From Helicobacter pylori NQ4053 (GTDB lineage Bacteria > Campylobacterota > Campylobacteria > Campylobacterales > Helicobacteraceae): a stretch of DNA of 64,000 bases. The stretch covers positions 186,001-250,000 of the forward strand of contig NZ_AKNV01000003.1 in assembly GCF_000274605.1 (NCBI RefSeq), in the 5' to 3' direction. Within the stretch, counting starts at the first letter, position 1; each line of letters starts with the position of its first letter. Below the pieces are notes generated by a model. The model ran no database searches and was not told the origin of the DNA. It was given only the letters and a program-made list of their open reading frames with translations. A program made the position numbers and the translations under genes. Positions 45,989 through 54,467 of this stretch are shown piece by piece.

Positions 45989-47059
45989 ATGAAGCACCCC
46001 CTAGAAGAATTAAAAGACCCTGTAGAAAATCTTTTGCTGTGGATTGGGCGCTTTTTGCGTTACAAATGCACAAGCCTATCTAATTCCCAAGTGAAAGATC
46101 AAAACAAGGTTTTTGAATGCTTGAACGAATTCAATCATGCGTTCATCAATTCAAGCCAATTAGAAAAAGTTTGCAAAAAAGCCCGCAGTGCCGGATTATT
46201 AGGTATCAATACCTATGCACTGCCCCTACTCAAATTTTACGAATACGCTCAAAAGCTTTCTTTAAAATCGCTCAAAAGCATAGACGAAGTCATGTTGGCT
46301 GAATTTTTGAGTATTTATACCGGGGGTTTGAGTTTAGCCACCAAGAAAAATTACCGGATCGCCCTACTCGGGCTTTTTAGCTACATAGACAAGCAAAATC
46401 AAGATGAAAATGAAAAATCTTATATTTATAATATCACGCTTAAAAATATCAGCGGAGCAAATCAAAGTGCGGGCAACAAGCTCCCTACTCATTTAAACAA
46501 TGAAGAATTAGAAAAATTTTTAGAAAGCATTGATAAAATAGAAATGTCCGCTAAAGTGCGCGCGAGAAACCGCCTGCTCATTAAAATCATCGTTTTTACA
46601 GGCATGCGTTCTAATGAAGCCTTGCAGCTTAAAATAAAGGATTTTACTTTAGAAAATGGCTGTTATACGATTTTGATTAAAGGTAAGGGCGATAAATACA
46701 GAGCGGTGATGCTCAAAGCTTTCCACATTGAGAGCCTTTTAAAAGAATGGCTCATAGAAAGGGAATTGTATCCTGTTAAAAACGATTTATTGTTTTGCAA
46801 CCAAAAAGGCAGCGCTTTAACGCAAGCGTATTTGTATAAGCAAGTGGAGCGCATCATCAATTTTGCAGGACTCAGGCGAGAGAAAAATGGGGCGCACATG
46901 TTAAGGCATTCTTTTGCGACCTTGCTTTATCAAAAACGCCATGATTTGATTTTGGTTCAAGAAGCTCTAGGGCATGCGAGCTTGAACACGAGTAGGATTT
47001 ACACGCATTTTGACAAACAGCGTTTAGAAGAAGCGGCGAGCATTTGGGAAGAAAATTAA
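45989..47059 (+). CDS. xerH: Tyrosine recombinase XerH
   Basis: 356 aa. It resolves chromosome dimers at difH. Catalytic residues of the tyrosine recombinase domain are visible: Arg in FTGMRSNEALQLK, Lys in IKGKGDKYRAV, the HxxR box in HMLRHSFATLL, His in GHASLN, and the nucleophile Y338 in TSRIYTHF. The N-terminal SAM-like DNA-binding domain spans about residues 60-150. The start has no clear AGGA; translation may depend on the upstream 19-codon ORF. Confidence 0.93.
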   Translation: MKHPLEELKDPVENLLLWIGRFLRYKCTSLSNSQVKDQNKVFECLNEFNHAFINSSQLEKVCKKARSAGLLGINTYALPLLKFYEYAQKLSLKSLKSIDEVMLAEFLSIYTGGLSLATKKNYRIALLGLFSYIDKQNQDENEKSYIYNITLKNISGANQSAGNKLPTHLNNEELEKFLESIDKIEMSAKVRARNRLLIKIIVFTGMRSNEALQLKIKDFTLENGCYTILIKGKGDKYRAVMLKAFHIESLLKEWLIERELYPVKNDLLFCNQKGSALTQAYLYKQVERIINFAGLRREKNGAHMLRHSFATLLYQKRHDLILVQEALGHASLNTSRIYTHFDKQRLEEAASIWEEN

Positions 47060-47122
47060 AAAACACCCCCCTACTCCCTTAAAAAAAGGATTTTTACCAT
47101 AGAATAACCAAAACCCCATTTT

Positions 47123-47629
47123 TTAAGAAATTAAAGAGTTTTTAGCTTGCTGGTTTAAAATTTTGCTTTCAAATTCTAACAGCCACTTTTTGACTTCTAT
47201 ACCCCCATTATACCCCCCTAAAGCGCCATTTTTACGCACCACTCTATGACAAGGCACGATCAAAGAAATAGGGTTATTGCGATTAGCGTTGCCAACAGCT
47301 CTGCAAGATTTAGGGTTATTAATGAGCTTTGCGATTTCATCGTAACTTTTTGTTTTACCATAAGGGATAGTCATTAACGCAGACCAAACTTGTTTTTGAA
47401 AAAAAGTCCCTATCAAATCTAAAGGCGCATCAAATTCAAAAAGTTGTCCCAAGAAATAACGCTCCAAGGCTTGAACGCTGAGTTTTAGCGGGGTATTCAT
47501 AGGGGTATTATGAGAAAAATTGGCCGCATCAAAATCCAATCTCAACAAATGGCTCTCATTAGCGCACAAATGCAAATACTCTAAAGGGAAACTCTTAGGG
47601 GTCTTAAAATAGTAGTGGTATAAAACCAT
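47123..47629 (-). CDS. ogt: Methylated-DNA--protein-cysteine methyltransferase
   Basis: 168 aa. The acceptor cysteine is in LIVPCHRVVRKNG, followed by GGYNGGIEVKKWLLEFE; it removes alkyl groups from O6-alkylguanine in a suicide reaction. I start at the ATG at 47629; an adjacent TTG gives one more residue. It begins three bases after the TauE-type gene stop and shares its transcript. Confidence 0.92.
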   Translation of the reverse strand: MVLYHYYFKTPKSFPLEYLHLCANESHLLRLDFDAANFSHNTPMNTPLKLSVQALERYFLGQLFEFDAPLDLIGTFFQKQVWSALMTIPYGKTKSYDEIAKLINNPKSCRAVGNANRNNPISLIVPCHRVVRKNGALGGYNGGIEVKKWLLEFESKILNQQAKNSLIS

Positions 47630-47632
47630 CAA

Positions 47633-48400
47633 TTAAAAAAAGAGTTTGTATAAAATAATCAATAACGACAAACCATACACCCCTAAAATCAAAGCTTTAT
47701 GCATCTTTTCATTCAAAAGCCCCATGATCCATTTAATCCCAATGCTCACGCCCATAACAGAGCCTAATCCCACAATCGCCCCTGCTACTAGCACTTCTTT
47801 ATTAATGATGTGGTGATAGATTAAGGAAAAAGCTCCTGAAATGGAAGAAAACAGAATAAAAAATAACCCTAACGCCACGCATTTTTTAGAATCATACCCT
47901 AAAAAATAATGCATCAAAGGCACCATGAGCATCCCCCCACCAATCCCTAAAGTGATGGCAAAAAACCCTGTGAGCGCGCCAATTAAAAATAATTTTAAAC
48001 CTTGCAATTGATAGCGCTTGGTACCCGCTATAAAATCTTTTTTTTTGGGTTTCAAAACAAATTGGATCATAGAATACACGACTAAAAGCGCGAAAATAAC
48101 CATTAAAATTTTACTGGAAACGATTTTTAAAATGAAACCGCTAAAACTCGCTCCTATCAGCCCCCCTGCCCCTATCAACAAGCCTAAAGAAAAATCAAGC
48201 GATTTTTTTTTGAAATTCAAAACAGATCCCACGAACGATGAAAGCGCCATTTGCAAAATGGAAATGCCGATGGATTCTTCAAAAGAATGCCCGGTTGCGA
48301 GCATGATAGGGACAATGATCATCCCCCCACCAATGCCAAAGATCCCTGATAGAATGCCAGTAAAAAGCCCTATCGTTATGTATAACGCATAAATATCCAT
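47633..48400 (-). CDS. TauE/SafE-family membrane permease
   Basis: 255 aa with about eight transmembrane segments in two inverted halves, each opening with the glycine motif (GILSGIFGIGGGMIIVPIML and GALTGFFAITLGIGGGMLMV). The family exports sulfite, sulfoacetate or related anions; the substrate here is unknown. Minus-strand operon with ogt. Confidence 0.88.
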   Translation of the reverse strand: MDIYALYITIGLFTGILSGIFGIGGGMIIVPIMLATGHSFEESIGISILQMALSSFVGSVLNFKKKSLDFSLGLLIGAGGLIGASFSGFILKIVSSKILMVIFALLVVYSMIQFVLKPKKKDFIAGTKRYQLQGLKLFLIGALTGFFAITLGIGGGMLMVPLMHYFLGYDSKKCVALGLFFILFSSISGAFSLIYHHIINKEVLVAGAIVGLGSVMGVSIGIKWIMGLLNEKMHKALILGVYGLSLLIILYKLFF

Positions 48401-48524
48401 AAAAACCCTTAAAAAAGTAAAACCCCCCCTATAAAACCCCTCTAAAAGAAAATTAAAAATAACTCTATTCTAATCAAACACCAATAACCAAACCCCCTAA
48501 ACAACGCTTTTAAAAGTCATGCTT

Positions 48525-49472
48525 TTATTGGTCTGTTTTGTTTTTACAACACAAAGCATGCGAATCATCATTGGGTTCGCTAATAGAGAGGTTTCTTAAT
48601 TCATAAGCCAATTTGATAGACGCCATAGCGTCATCCAAGCCAAACCCCCCTTGAGCTAAAATCTGTTTGTAGCTTTCTATATACAGATTATCAAAGCTTT
48701 GCGTGAGATTGACTTCTTCGCCCTCTAGGATCATTTTATGATAAACTTTTTCTTTAGCCACTCCCATGTGTTCTGGATTGATGGAAAAAAACCATCTTAT
48801 TTTGGCATGCTCTAAAAAGAGTATCCCGCACACGCAATCAGGCTCTTCTCTATTGATAACCTTGTCTTTAACGCCTCCAAACAAATACAATAAAGTGTCA
48901 AAGATATTCACTCCCATTTGAGTGGCTAACCCCCCACTCCTATTCACATCGGCTCGCCATGAAGAAAAATACCATTTCCCTTGAACGCTGATATAAGTGA
49001 GCGTGATGTCAAACACCTTTTCAGGGTTTTTGTCTAATTCGCTCTTAATTTTTTCTTTCAAAGCCAGCGTGTCGCAATGCAAGCGCAAGGGCAAAAGACT
49101 AAACACCCTTTTTTGGTATTTCACCTCTAAATCTTTCAATTCTTGTATTTCGCCAGGGTCTAAAACTAAGGGTTTTTCACAAATCACATGCATGCCGTTT
49201 CTTAACCCGAAACGGATGTGATCAAAATGCGTGTGCGTGGGCGTGCAAACGCTCAAATAGTTGATTTCTTTACCCATAGCCTTAGATTGCTCTAAATGCT
49301 TTTCAAAATCTTCAATATTGGTAAAAAACTCTGATTGCGGGAAATACTCATCTAAAACCCCCACGCTATCATGAACATCAAAAGAGCAATCCAAAAAATG
49401 CCCTGTATCTCTAATGGCCTGCAAGTGCTTGGGAGCGATAAACCCCCCTGAACCAATCATCGCAAAAAGCAT
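48525..49472 (-). CDS. wbpB: Gfo/Idh/MocA-family sugar dehydrogenase, LPS-related
   Basis: 315 aa. An N-terminal Rossmann segment (FAMIGSGGFIAPKHLQAI) binds NAD and MHVICEKPLVLDPGEI is the family EKP motif with the conserved lysine. WbpB homologues oxidise UDP-GlcNAc-uronate at C3 toward 3-amino sugars of surface polysaccharide. No partner transaminase gene is adjacent in the window, so the pathway in H. pylori is uncertain. The ATG at 49472 has AAGGA at six bases. Confidence 0.82.
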   Translation of the reverse strand: MLFAMIGSGGFIAPKHLQAIRDTGHFLDCSFDVHDSVGVLDEYFPQSEFFTNIEDFEKHLEQSKAMGKEINYLSVCTPTHTHFDHIRFGLRNGMHVICEKPLVLDPGEIQELKDLEVKYQKRVFSLLPLRLHCDTLALKEKIKSELDKNPEKVFDITLTYISVQGKWYFSSWRADVNRSGGLATQMGVNIFDTLLYLFGGVKDKVINREEPDCVCGILFLEHAKIRWFFSINPEHMGVAKEKVYHKMILEGEEVNLTQSFDNLYIESYKQILAQGGFGLDDAMASIKLAYELRNLSISEPNDDSHALCCKNKTDQ

Positions 49473-49533
49473 TCATCTTCCTTAAATAATTTTAAATCTC
49501 ATTTTAGCAAAGATTAGCTTATTTAAGCTTATA

Positions 49534-51900
49534 TTATTGGCAATTAAAACACTCCACCGATCGATCCAACACGCTTTTTTCATCTATGCTAGGGCTTTCG
49601 CTGCGCAAATAATAAGTGGATTTTAACCCTAATTTCCAAGCGAGCGTGTAGATGTCATGCAAGGTTTTACCGCTAGCGTTTTCTATGCGTAAAAACACAT
49701 TAATGCTTTGGCCTTGATCGATCCACTTTTGGCGCACGGCCGCTGCTTTAATCAAATCTTTAGCGTCAATATCATAGGCTGATGTGTAAAAATTCCAGGT
49801 TTCTACATTCAAATTAGGCACTACAACTGGAATTAGCCCGCTCAAATTTTCTTCAAACCATTTTTTCTTATAAATGGGTTCAATCGTTTGGGTTGTGCCT
49901 ACTAAAATAGAAATGGAGCTTGTGGGAGCGATCGCCATTAAATAGCCATTACGCATGCCATTAATTTTGACTTTTTCCCTCAAACCTTGCCAATCGCAAG
50001 CGTGATTGAAAAGCCCTTTTTCGGTGAGCTTTAAGGCTTCATTGTTGGCTTTATCAATAGGGAAAATCCCCTTACTCCATTCTGAATTTTCAAAATCCTT
50101 ATAAACCCCTTTTTCTTTCGCTAAATTCGCGCTCGTGTCAATCGCATGGTAGCTGATTTGCTCCATTAAAGCGTCAATTTTTTCTAAATGCTCTTTAGAC
50201 CCCCAAGCGATTTGGTGTTCTGCGAGCATTTGCGCTTCACCCATAACCCCTAACCCTATGGCTCTATTTTGTAAATTGGTGGCTTTGACTTTGCGGTTAG
50301 GGTAGAAATTCAAATCAATCACATTGTCTAAAAGCCTGACCATGATCGGCACGACCCTTTTAATGTCTTCTTCGGTGTTGATCTTGCTTAAATTAATGCT
50401 CGCTAGATTGCACACCGCCGTTTGCCCATCTTTAGCGACTTTAGTAGCGATATAGATTGGTTTGCCTTTTAGAATATCCGTGCTAGTGAGCTTGTTAGCG
50501 CATTTAGTGATATTATCATCTGTCGTTACCAACTCTTTTTCTTCAAAAAATTCTATGGTGCCGTCGGTGTATTCTATTTGCATGTAGTAGTGGTTGGGTG
50601 CGGTATTTTGAAAAATCTCCGTGCATAAATTAGACGATCGAATGATTCCTGCATGAGCGTTTGGATTGCACCGATTGGCGTTATCTTTAAAGGCCAAAAA
50701 AGGCAAGCCGGCTTCAAAATAATTCATTAAGATTTTTTTCCATAAATCTTTAGCGTTAATGTATTCTTTAATGATTTTGGGATCTTTTTCATACTCTAAA
50801 TAGCGTTTTTCAAAATCCTGCCCATAAAGCTCAGTCAAATCCTTACACTCATAAGGGTCAAACAAAGTCCACATCGCGTCTTCTAAAACCCTTTTCAAAA
50901 ACAGATCGCACACCCAAAGGGCCGGGAACAAATCATGCGCTCTTCGCCTTTCATCACCGCTATTTTTCCTTAAATCAATGAACTCCATCACATCAATGTG
51001 CCAGATTTCCAAATACACCGCAATCGCGCCCTTTCGTGTGCCTAATTGATCAACTGCAATCGCCACATCATTAGCGATTTTTAAAAATGGGATCGTGCCA
51101 GCGCTCGCATTTTTATGCCCATCAATATAGCTCCCAATAGAGCGCACCAAAGAAAAATCCCAGCCAATCCCTCCGCCGTATTTGGACAACAACGCCATTT
51201 CCTTATAGCTGTCAAAAATCCCCTCAATATTATCCGGCGTGCTGCCAATATAACACGAGCTTAATTGGTGCTTGGTGGTGCGCGCGTTCGCTAGAGTGGG
51301 GGTTGCGCACATCGCTTCAAACTTGCTTAAAACTTCATAAAATTCTAAAGCGATTTTATTAGGTTCTTGTTCGTTTTGCGCTAAAAACATCGCAATGCTC
51401 ATAAACATGTGCTGGGGCAGTTCAATAGGGTGATTGTTAGCGTCTTTTAACAAATAGCGATCATACAAGGTTTTAATCCCTAAATAATTGAATTGGAAAT
51501 CCCTTTCAGGCTTGATCTGGCCATTTAAAAACTCTAGATCAAATTTTTCCTTAAAGCCCTTAAGGATGCGGCCCTTTTCTTCAGCGTTTTCAAAATACTC
51601 TTTCAAATGCCTATACCCTGTAAAACCACTCACTTTATGGTATAAATCATACAAAAAAAGCCTTGAGGCGACAAAGCTCCAATTGGGCGTGTCAATATCT
51701 ATCTTATCCACAGCGGTTTTAATCAAAGTTTGTTGGATTTCTTCAGTAGTGATCTTGTCCCTGAATTGCAACCTCGCATCCACTTCCAGCTCACTTTGGC
51801 TCACGCCCTCTAAATTGTCCGTAGCGTCCTTAGTGTATTTTTGGATTTTGGTAATGTCCAAAGGCTCAATGCGCCCGTTTCGTTTAACCACTGTAATCAA
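49534..51900 (-). CDS. nrdA: Class Ia ribonucleotide reductase, alpha subunit
   Basis: 788 aa. An N-terminal ATP-cone (MITVVKRNGRIEPLDITKIQ) carries the allosteric activity site. Active-site cysteines appear in HQLSSCYIGSTPDN, SSNLCTEIFQNT and AVCNLASINLS, and the C-terminal SVECFNCQ supplies the reducing pair. It makes dNDPs with NrdB, encoded elsewhere. The start codon is TTG with AAAGGA at normal spacing. nrdA is followed (higher coordinates) by the convergently placed tandem unit described below. Confidence 0.94.
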   Translation of the reverse strand: MITVVKRNGRIEPLDITKIQKYTKDATDNLEGVSQSELEVDARLQFRDKITTEEIQQTLIKTAVDKIDIDTPNWSFVASRLFLYDLYHKVSGFTGYRHLKEYFENAEEKGRILKGFKEKFDLEFLNGQIKPERDFQFNYLGIKTLYDRYLLKDANNHPIELPQHMFMSIAMFLAQNEQEPNKIALEFYEVLSKFEAMCATPTLANARTTKHQLSSCYIGSTPDNIEGIFDSYKEMALLSKYGGGIGWDFSLVRSIGSYIDGHKNASAGTIPFLKIANDVAIAVDQLGTRKGAIAVYLEIWHIDVMEFIDLRKNSGDERRRAHDLFPALWVCDLFLKRVLEDAMWTLFDPYECKDLTELYGQDFEKRYLEYEKDPKIIKEYINAKDLWKKILMNYFEAGLPFLAFKDNANRCNPNAHAGIIRSSNLCTEIFQNTAPNHYYMQIEYTDGTIEFFEEKELVTTDDNITKCANKLTSTDILKGKPIYIATKVAKDGQTAVCNLASINLSKINTEEDIKRVVPIMVRLLDNVIDLNFYPNRKVKATNLQNRAIGLGVMGEAQMLAEHQIAWGSKEHLEKIDALMEQISYHAIDTSANLAKEKGVYKDFENSEWSKGIFPIDKANNEALKLTEKGLFNHACDWQGLREKVKINGMRNGYLMAIAPTSSISILVGTTQTIEPIYKKKWFEENLSGLIPVVVPNLNVETWNFYTSAYDIDAKDLIKAAAVRQKWIDQGQSINVFLRIENASGKTLHDIYTLAWKLGLKSTYYLRSESPSIDEKSVLDRSVECFNCQ

Positions 51901-52065
51901 AATTTTTCCTTTAAATCAAATCGTTTTCTTTTAAATTTGGCATTGTATCAATAAAAAACTTAAGAAAAAGAAAAGTTCAAGTTGGATCTGTTCTATTAAT
52001 AAGAATGAGTTTTAAAGTTTTTTAATTTTTTTATACCCCCTCCATTTAATGCTATTTGGGTTAAA

Positions 52066-52572
52066 TCACCACCCCCATTTAGTGCAAAGCTTAAGAAAAC
52101 CTTGAAACCCCAAAATGACCAAACCCTCTACAAGGAGATTGCTAGGATGCCCACAATACGCCGAAATTTCATGCATAGCGATAATAAAGGGTATCGTTAA
52201 AAGCATCACATAAAAATCCCTTAGTCTTGCTCCTAACACAGCGTCATAAAACGTGCCAAAAAACCTAGCCTTAAAAATGGCTTTAAAAAACTTGGGGAAT
52301 CCTTGCCAAGTTTCAATAACTAAATAACCTGATGACCTGCCTTTTGGGTTGAACAAGAGATTAGACAACAAAGCCGCTATTAGACCCACTAACCACACAT
52401 AATAGCTGTATTTAGGGTCAAAAAGCGGATCGCTAGCTGAACCATTTATGTCATAAAAAATCCTAGTGGTTATGGAGATACATCCTCCATAGACTAGAGC
52501 CATTGCCCATCGATATTCCAAATCGCTCAAACGCTTTTTTGAGCCATTCAAGTTCTCTTTTGTAGTATCCAT
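52066..52572 (-). CDS. Four-helix membrane protein, partner of the glycine-zipper protein (copy 1)
   Basis: 168 aa from the ATG at 52572, with AAAGGA six bases upstream. An earlier in-frame ATG at 52605 overlaps the previous stop region and has no site. MDTTKENLNGSKKRLSDLEY is a hydrophilic N-terminus; about four hydrophobic segments follow (WAMALVYGGCISITTRIFY, YVWLVGLIAALLSNLLF, FYVMLLTIPFIIAMHEISAY, LLVEGLVILGFQGFLKL). No known domain. Directly downstream of a small exported glycine-zipper gene; paralogue of the protein at 53246-53755. Confidence 0.75.
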   Translation of the reverse strand: MDTTKENLNGSKKRLSDLEYRWAMALVYGGCISITTRIFYDINGSASDPLFDPKYSYYVWLVGLIAALLSNLLFNPKGRSSGYLVIETWQGFPKFFKAIFKARFFGTFYDAVLGARLRDFYVMLLTIPFIIAMHEISAYCGHPSNLLVEGLVILGFQGFLKLCTKWGW

Positions 52573-52605
52573 GCTATTTCCTTTCCCCCTATCACCTTGG
52601 CTCAT

Positions 52606-52947
52606 TTAAGATCGCCAAGCATGCCCAAAACTATAGCCGTAATCATAAAAATCACGGATAGGTTCTCTTGGGGCTTGTGGTTCTCTAGTCTGAGGCTCTC
52701 TAGTTTGAGGCTCTCTGTCTATGAAATCACGAATAAAATCTTCTACCTTATCGCCTATTTCCCGACCAAGCTGACCCCCAATCGCAGCCCCTAACGGCCC
52801 TCTGACCGCTCCCATTGTTGAACCAATGTCTCCTCCTATATCTCTGCCAAGCTGACCCCTTGTCTCTATTCTAGGACTAGCTATAGCCACATTAGCCATT
52901 ACACCGCATAAAACCACTACACAACTAAATGTTTTTAATCCACTCAT
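52606..52947 (-). CDS. Exported glycine-zipper protein (copy 1)
   Basis: 113 aa from the ATG at 52947 (AAAGGATTTGTT upstream); upstream in-frame ATGs fall near or before the promoter. Signal peptide MSGLKTFSCVVVLCGVMANV, cleavage about AIAS. The mature part has small-residue zippers (GRDIGGDIGSTMGAVRG, AAIGGQLGREIGDKVEDFI) that could form a membrane hairpin, then a repeat tail REPQT REPQT REPQA PREP and an aromatic end DFYDYGYSFGHAW. Shorter zipper than copy 2. No lipobox. Function unknown. Confidence 0.75.
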   Translation of the reverse strand: MSGLKTFSCVVVLCGVMANVAIASPRIETRGQLGRDIGGDIGSTMGAVRGPLGAAIGGQLGREIGDKVEDFIRDFIDREPQTREPQTREPQAPREPIRDFYDYGYSFGHAWRS

Positions 52948-53006
52948 AACAAATCCTTTCATAAAATGGAGATTCAAGGCATGTTTGGGCATACCTTATG
53001 AGAATA

Positions 53007-53012
53007 TTTATA
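53007..53012 (-). promoter_or_regulatory. Extended -10 for duplicated unit, copy 1
   Basis: Minus-strand TGGTATAAAT, about 60 bases before the ATG at 52947. The same element with the same flanks is at 54239-54244, so both units carry their own promoter. The rest of 52948-53245 holds no gene that I can see. Confidence 0.55.
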
Positions 53013-53245
53013 CCACAACCCTATTAAAAGCGTTGTTACAGATCAGCCAAATATCACAAAAATCTCAATAAGCGTTTTGTTTCTACTCAAATTACAGGAT
53101 TAAAGTAAATGATTATAATATTTTAGGATTTTTCATTATTCAAACAAATTAAGATTTCTTAAAAAACCCATTTTCAATAATAAGAATGGGTTTTAAAGTT
53201 TTTTAATTTTTTATACCCCCTCCATTTAATGGCATTTGGGTTAAA

Positions 53246-53755
53246 TCACCACCCTAATTTAGCACAAAGCCTAGAACAAATTCCAAAAACACACACAAGG
53301 CCAAGAATGACCAAACCCTCTACAAGGAAGTTGCTAGGATGCCCGCAATACGCCGAAACCTCATGGATAGCGGCAATAAAGGGCATCGTTAAAAGCATCA
53401 CATAAAAATCCCTTAGCCTTGATCCTAACACAGCGTCATGAAACGCGCCAAAAAACCTAGCCTTAAAAATGGCTTTGAGAAACCTAGGGTATCTTACTTG
53501 GAAAGATTTATAACAATCCCTACCTCGTGGGTCAAATAAAAGGTTAGACAACAAAGCCGCTATTAGACCCACTAGCCACATATAATAGCTATTTTTAGGG
53601 TCAAAAATCGAATCGCTAGCTGAACCATCTATGTCATAAAAAATCCTAGCGTTTATGGAGATACATATCGTATAGACTAGAGCCACTGCCCATTGATATT
53701 CCCAATCGCTCAAACGCTCTTTTGAGCCATTCAAGTTCTCTTTTGTAGTATCCAT
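53246..53755 (-). CDS. Four-helix membrane protein (copy 2)
   Basis: 169 aa from the ATG at 53755 with AAGGAAATAAC upstream. Same layout as copy 1: hydrophilic MDTTKENLNGSKERLSDWEY, then segments WAVALVYTICISINARIFY, YYMWLVGLIAALLSNLLF, FYVMLLTMPFIAAIHEVSAY and FLVEGLVILGLVCVFGIC. The conserved stretches between copies are the helix 2 and 3 regions and the linker KAIFKARFFG, while the middle and extreme C-terminus diverge. If the unit is a toxin-immunity pair, this is the immunity candidate. Confidence 0.75.
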   Translation of the reverse strand: MDTTKENLNGSKERLSDWEYQWAVALVYTICISINARIFYDIDGSASDSIFDPKNSYYMWLVGLIAALLSNLLFDPRGRDCYKSFQVRYPRFLKAIFKARFFGAFHDAVLGSRLRDFYVMLLTMPFIAAIHEVSAYCGHPSNFLVEGLVILGLVCVFGICSRLCAKLGW

Positions 53756-53794
53756 GTTATTTCCTTCCCCCCCATCACCTTGGATCATTTAAGA

Positions 53795-54175
53795 TCACCA
53801 AGCATGCCCAAAACTATAGCCGTAATCATAAAAATCACGGATAGGTTCTCTTGGGGCTTGTGGCTCTCTAGTCTGAGGCTCTCTAGTTTGAGGCTCTCTA
53901 TCAACGCCACGGATGTAATCTTCTACTCTATCGCCTATTTCAGACCCAATATACCCTCCTGCTGTGCTACCAAGAAATCTCCCTAATCCAATACCCACTG
54001 GACCTCCAGGAACCCCAATTGCTCCTCCAATTTTATCACCAACAAAACCCCCAACACCACCCCCTATAAGTTTGCCTAATTCACCCCTTGCCTCTATTTT
54101 AGGACTAGCTATAGCTACATTAGCCATTGCACCGCATAAAACCACTACACAACTAAATGCTTTTAACCCACTCAT
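53795..54175 (-). CDS. Exported glycine-zipper protein (copy 2)
   Basis: 126 aa from the ATG at 54175, six bases after AAAGGA. A longer frame to 54265 would begin upstream of the promoter and is rejected. Signal peptide MSGLKAFSCVVVLCGAMANV, cleavage about AIAS. The mature zipper is long and very Gly-rich (GKLIGGGVGGFVGDKIGGAI, GGPVGIGLGRFLGSTAGGYI). The REPQT repeat tail and aromatic end are almost identical to copy 1 although the middle has diverged. No enzyme motif. Confidence 0.75.
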   Translation of the reverse strand: MSGLKAFSCVVVLCGAMANVAIASPKIEARGELGKLIGGGVGGFVGDKIGGAIGVPGGPVGIGLGRFLGSTAGGYIGSEIGDRVEDYIRGVDREPQTREPQTREPQAPREPIRDFYDYGYSFGHAW

Positions 54176-54238
54176 AACAAATCCTTTCATAAATTGAGAT
54201 TCAAGGCAAGGCATGTTTGGCACACCTTGATAAGAGTA

Positions 54239-54244
54239 TTTATA
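54239..54244 (-). promoter_or_regulatory. Extended -10 for duplicated unit, copy 2
   Basis: Minus-strand TGGTATAAAT, about 64 bases before the ATG at 54175. The remainder of the gap to glmU (to 54467) is AT-rich with no gene seen. Confidence 0.55.
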
Positions 54245-54467
54245 CCACAACCCTATTAAAAGCATTGTTACAAATCAGCTAAATATCACAAAAATCTCAA
54301 TAAGCGTTTTATTTATTCACAAATTACAAGATTAAAGTAAATGGTTATAATAATTTTTAGGATTTTTCATTATTAAAGCAAATTCAAAAGGATAAAAAGA
54401 GAACTTTTTAATCCATTAAAAATACGCTCAATAAAGTTTTAAAACATTACAATTCTTTTCAAGCTCT

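Larger units (their letters stand above)
51998..53150. repeat. Tandem duplication, copy 1 of a two-gene unit
   Basis: Covers the genes at 52066-52572 and 52606-52947 with about 70 bases downstream and 200 upstream. The same stretch recurs at 53177-54384, including the non-coding ends (ataccccctccatttaatg downstream; caaccctattaaaagc and aggatttttcattatt upstream). Boundaries were placed by eye where similarity stops. Confidence 0.85.
53177..54384. repeat. Tandem duplication, copy 2 of a two-gene unit
   Basis: Direct repeat partner of 51998-53150; 55 bases longer, mostly because the glycine zipper is extended. Differences are scattered across genes and spacers, so the duplication is not brand new. 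Confidence 0.85.

Noticed and set aside
54176-54265. Longer start for glycine-zipper copy 2
   Set aside because: It begins upstream of the extended -10 at 54239-54244 and lacks a ribosome site; the ATG at 54175 has AAAGGA at six bases.
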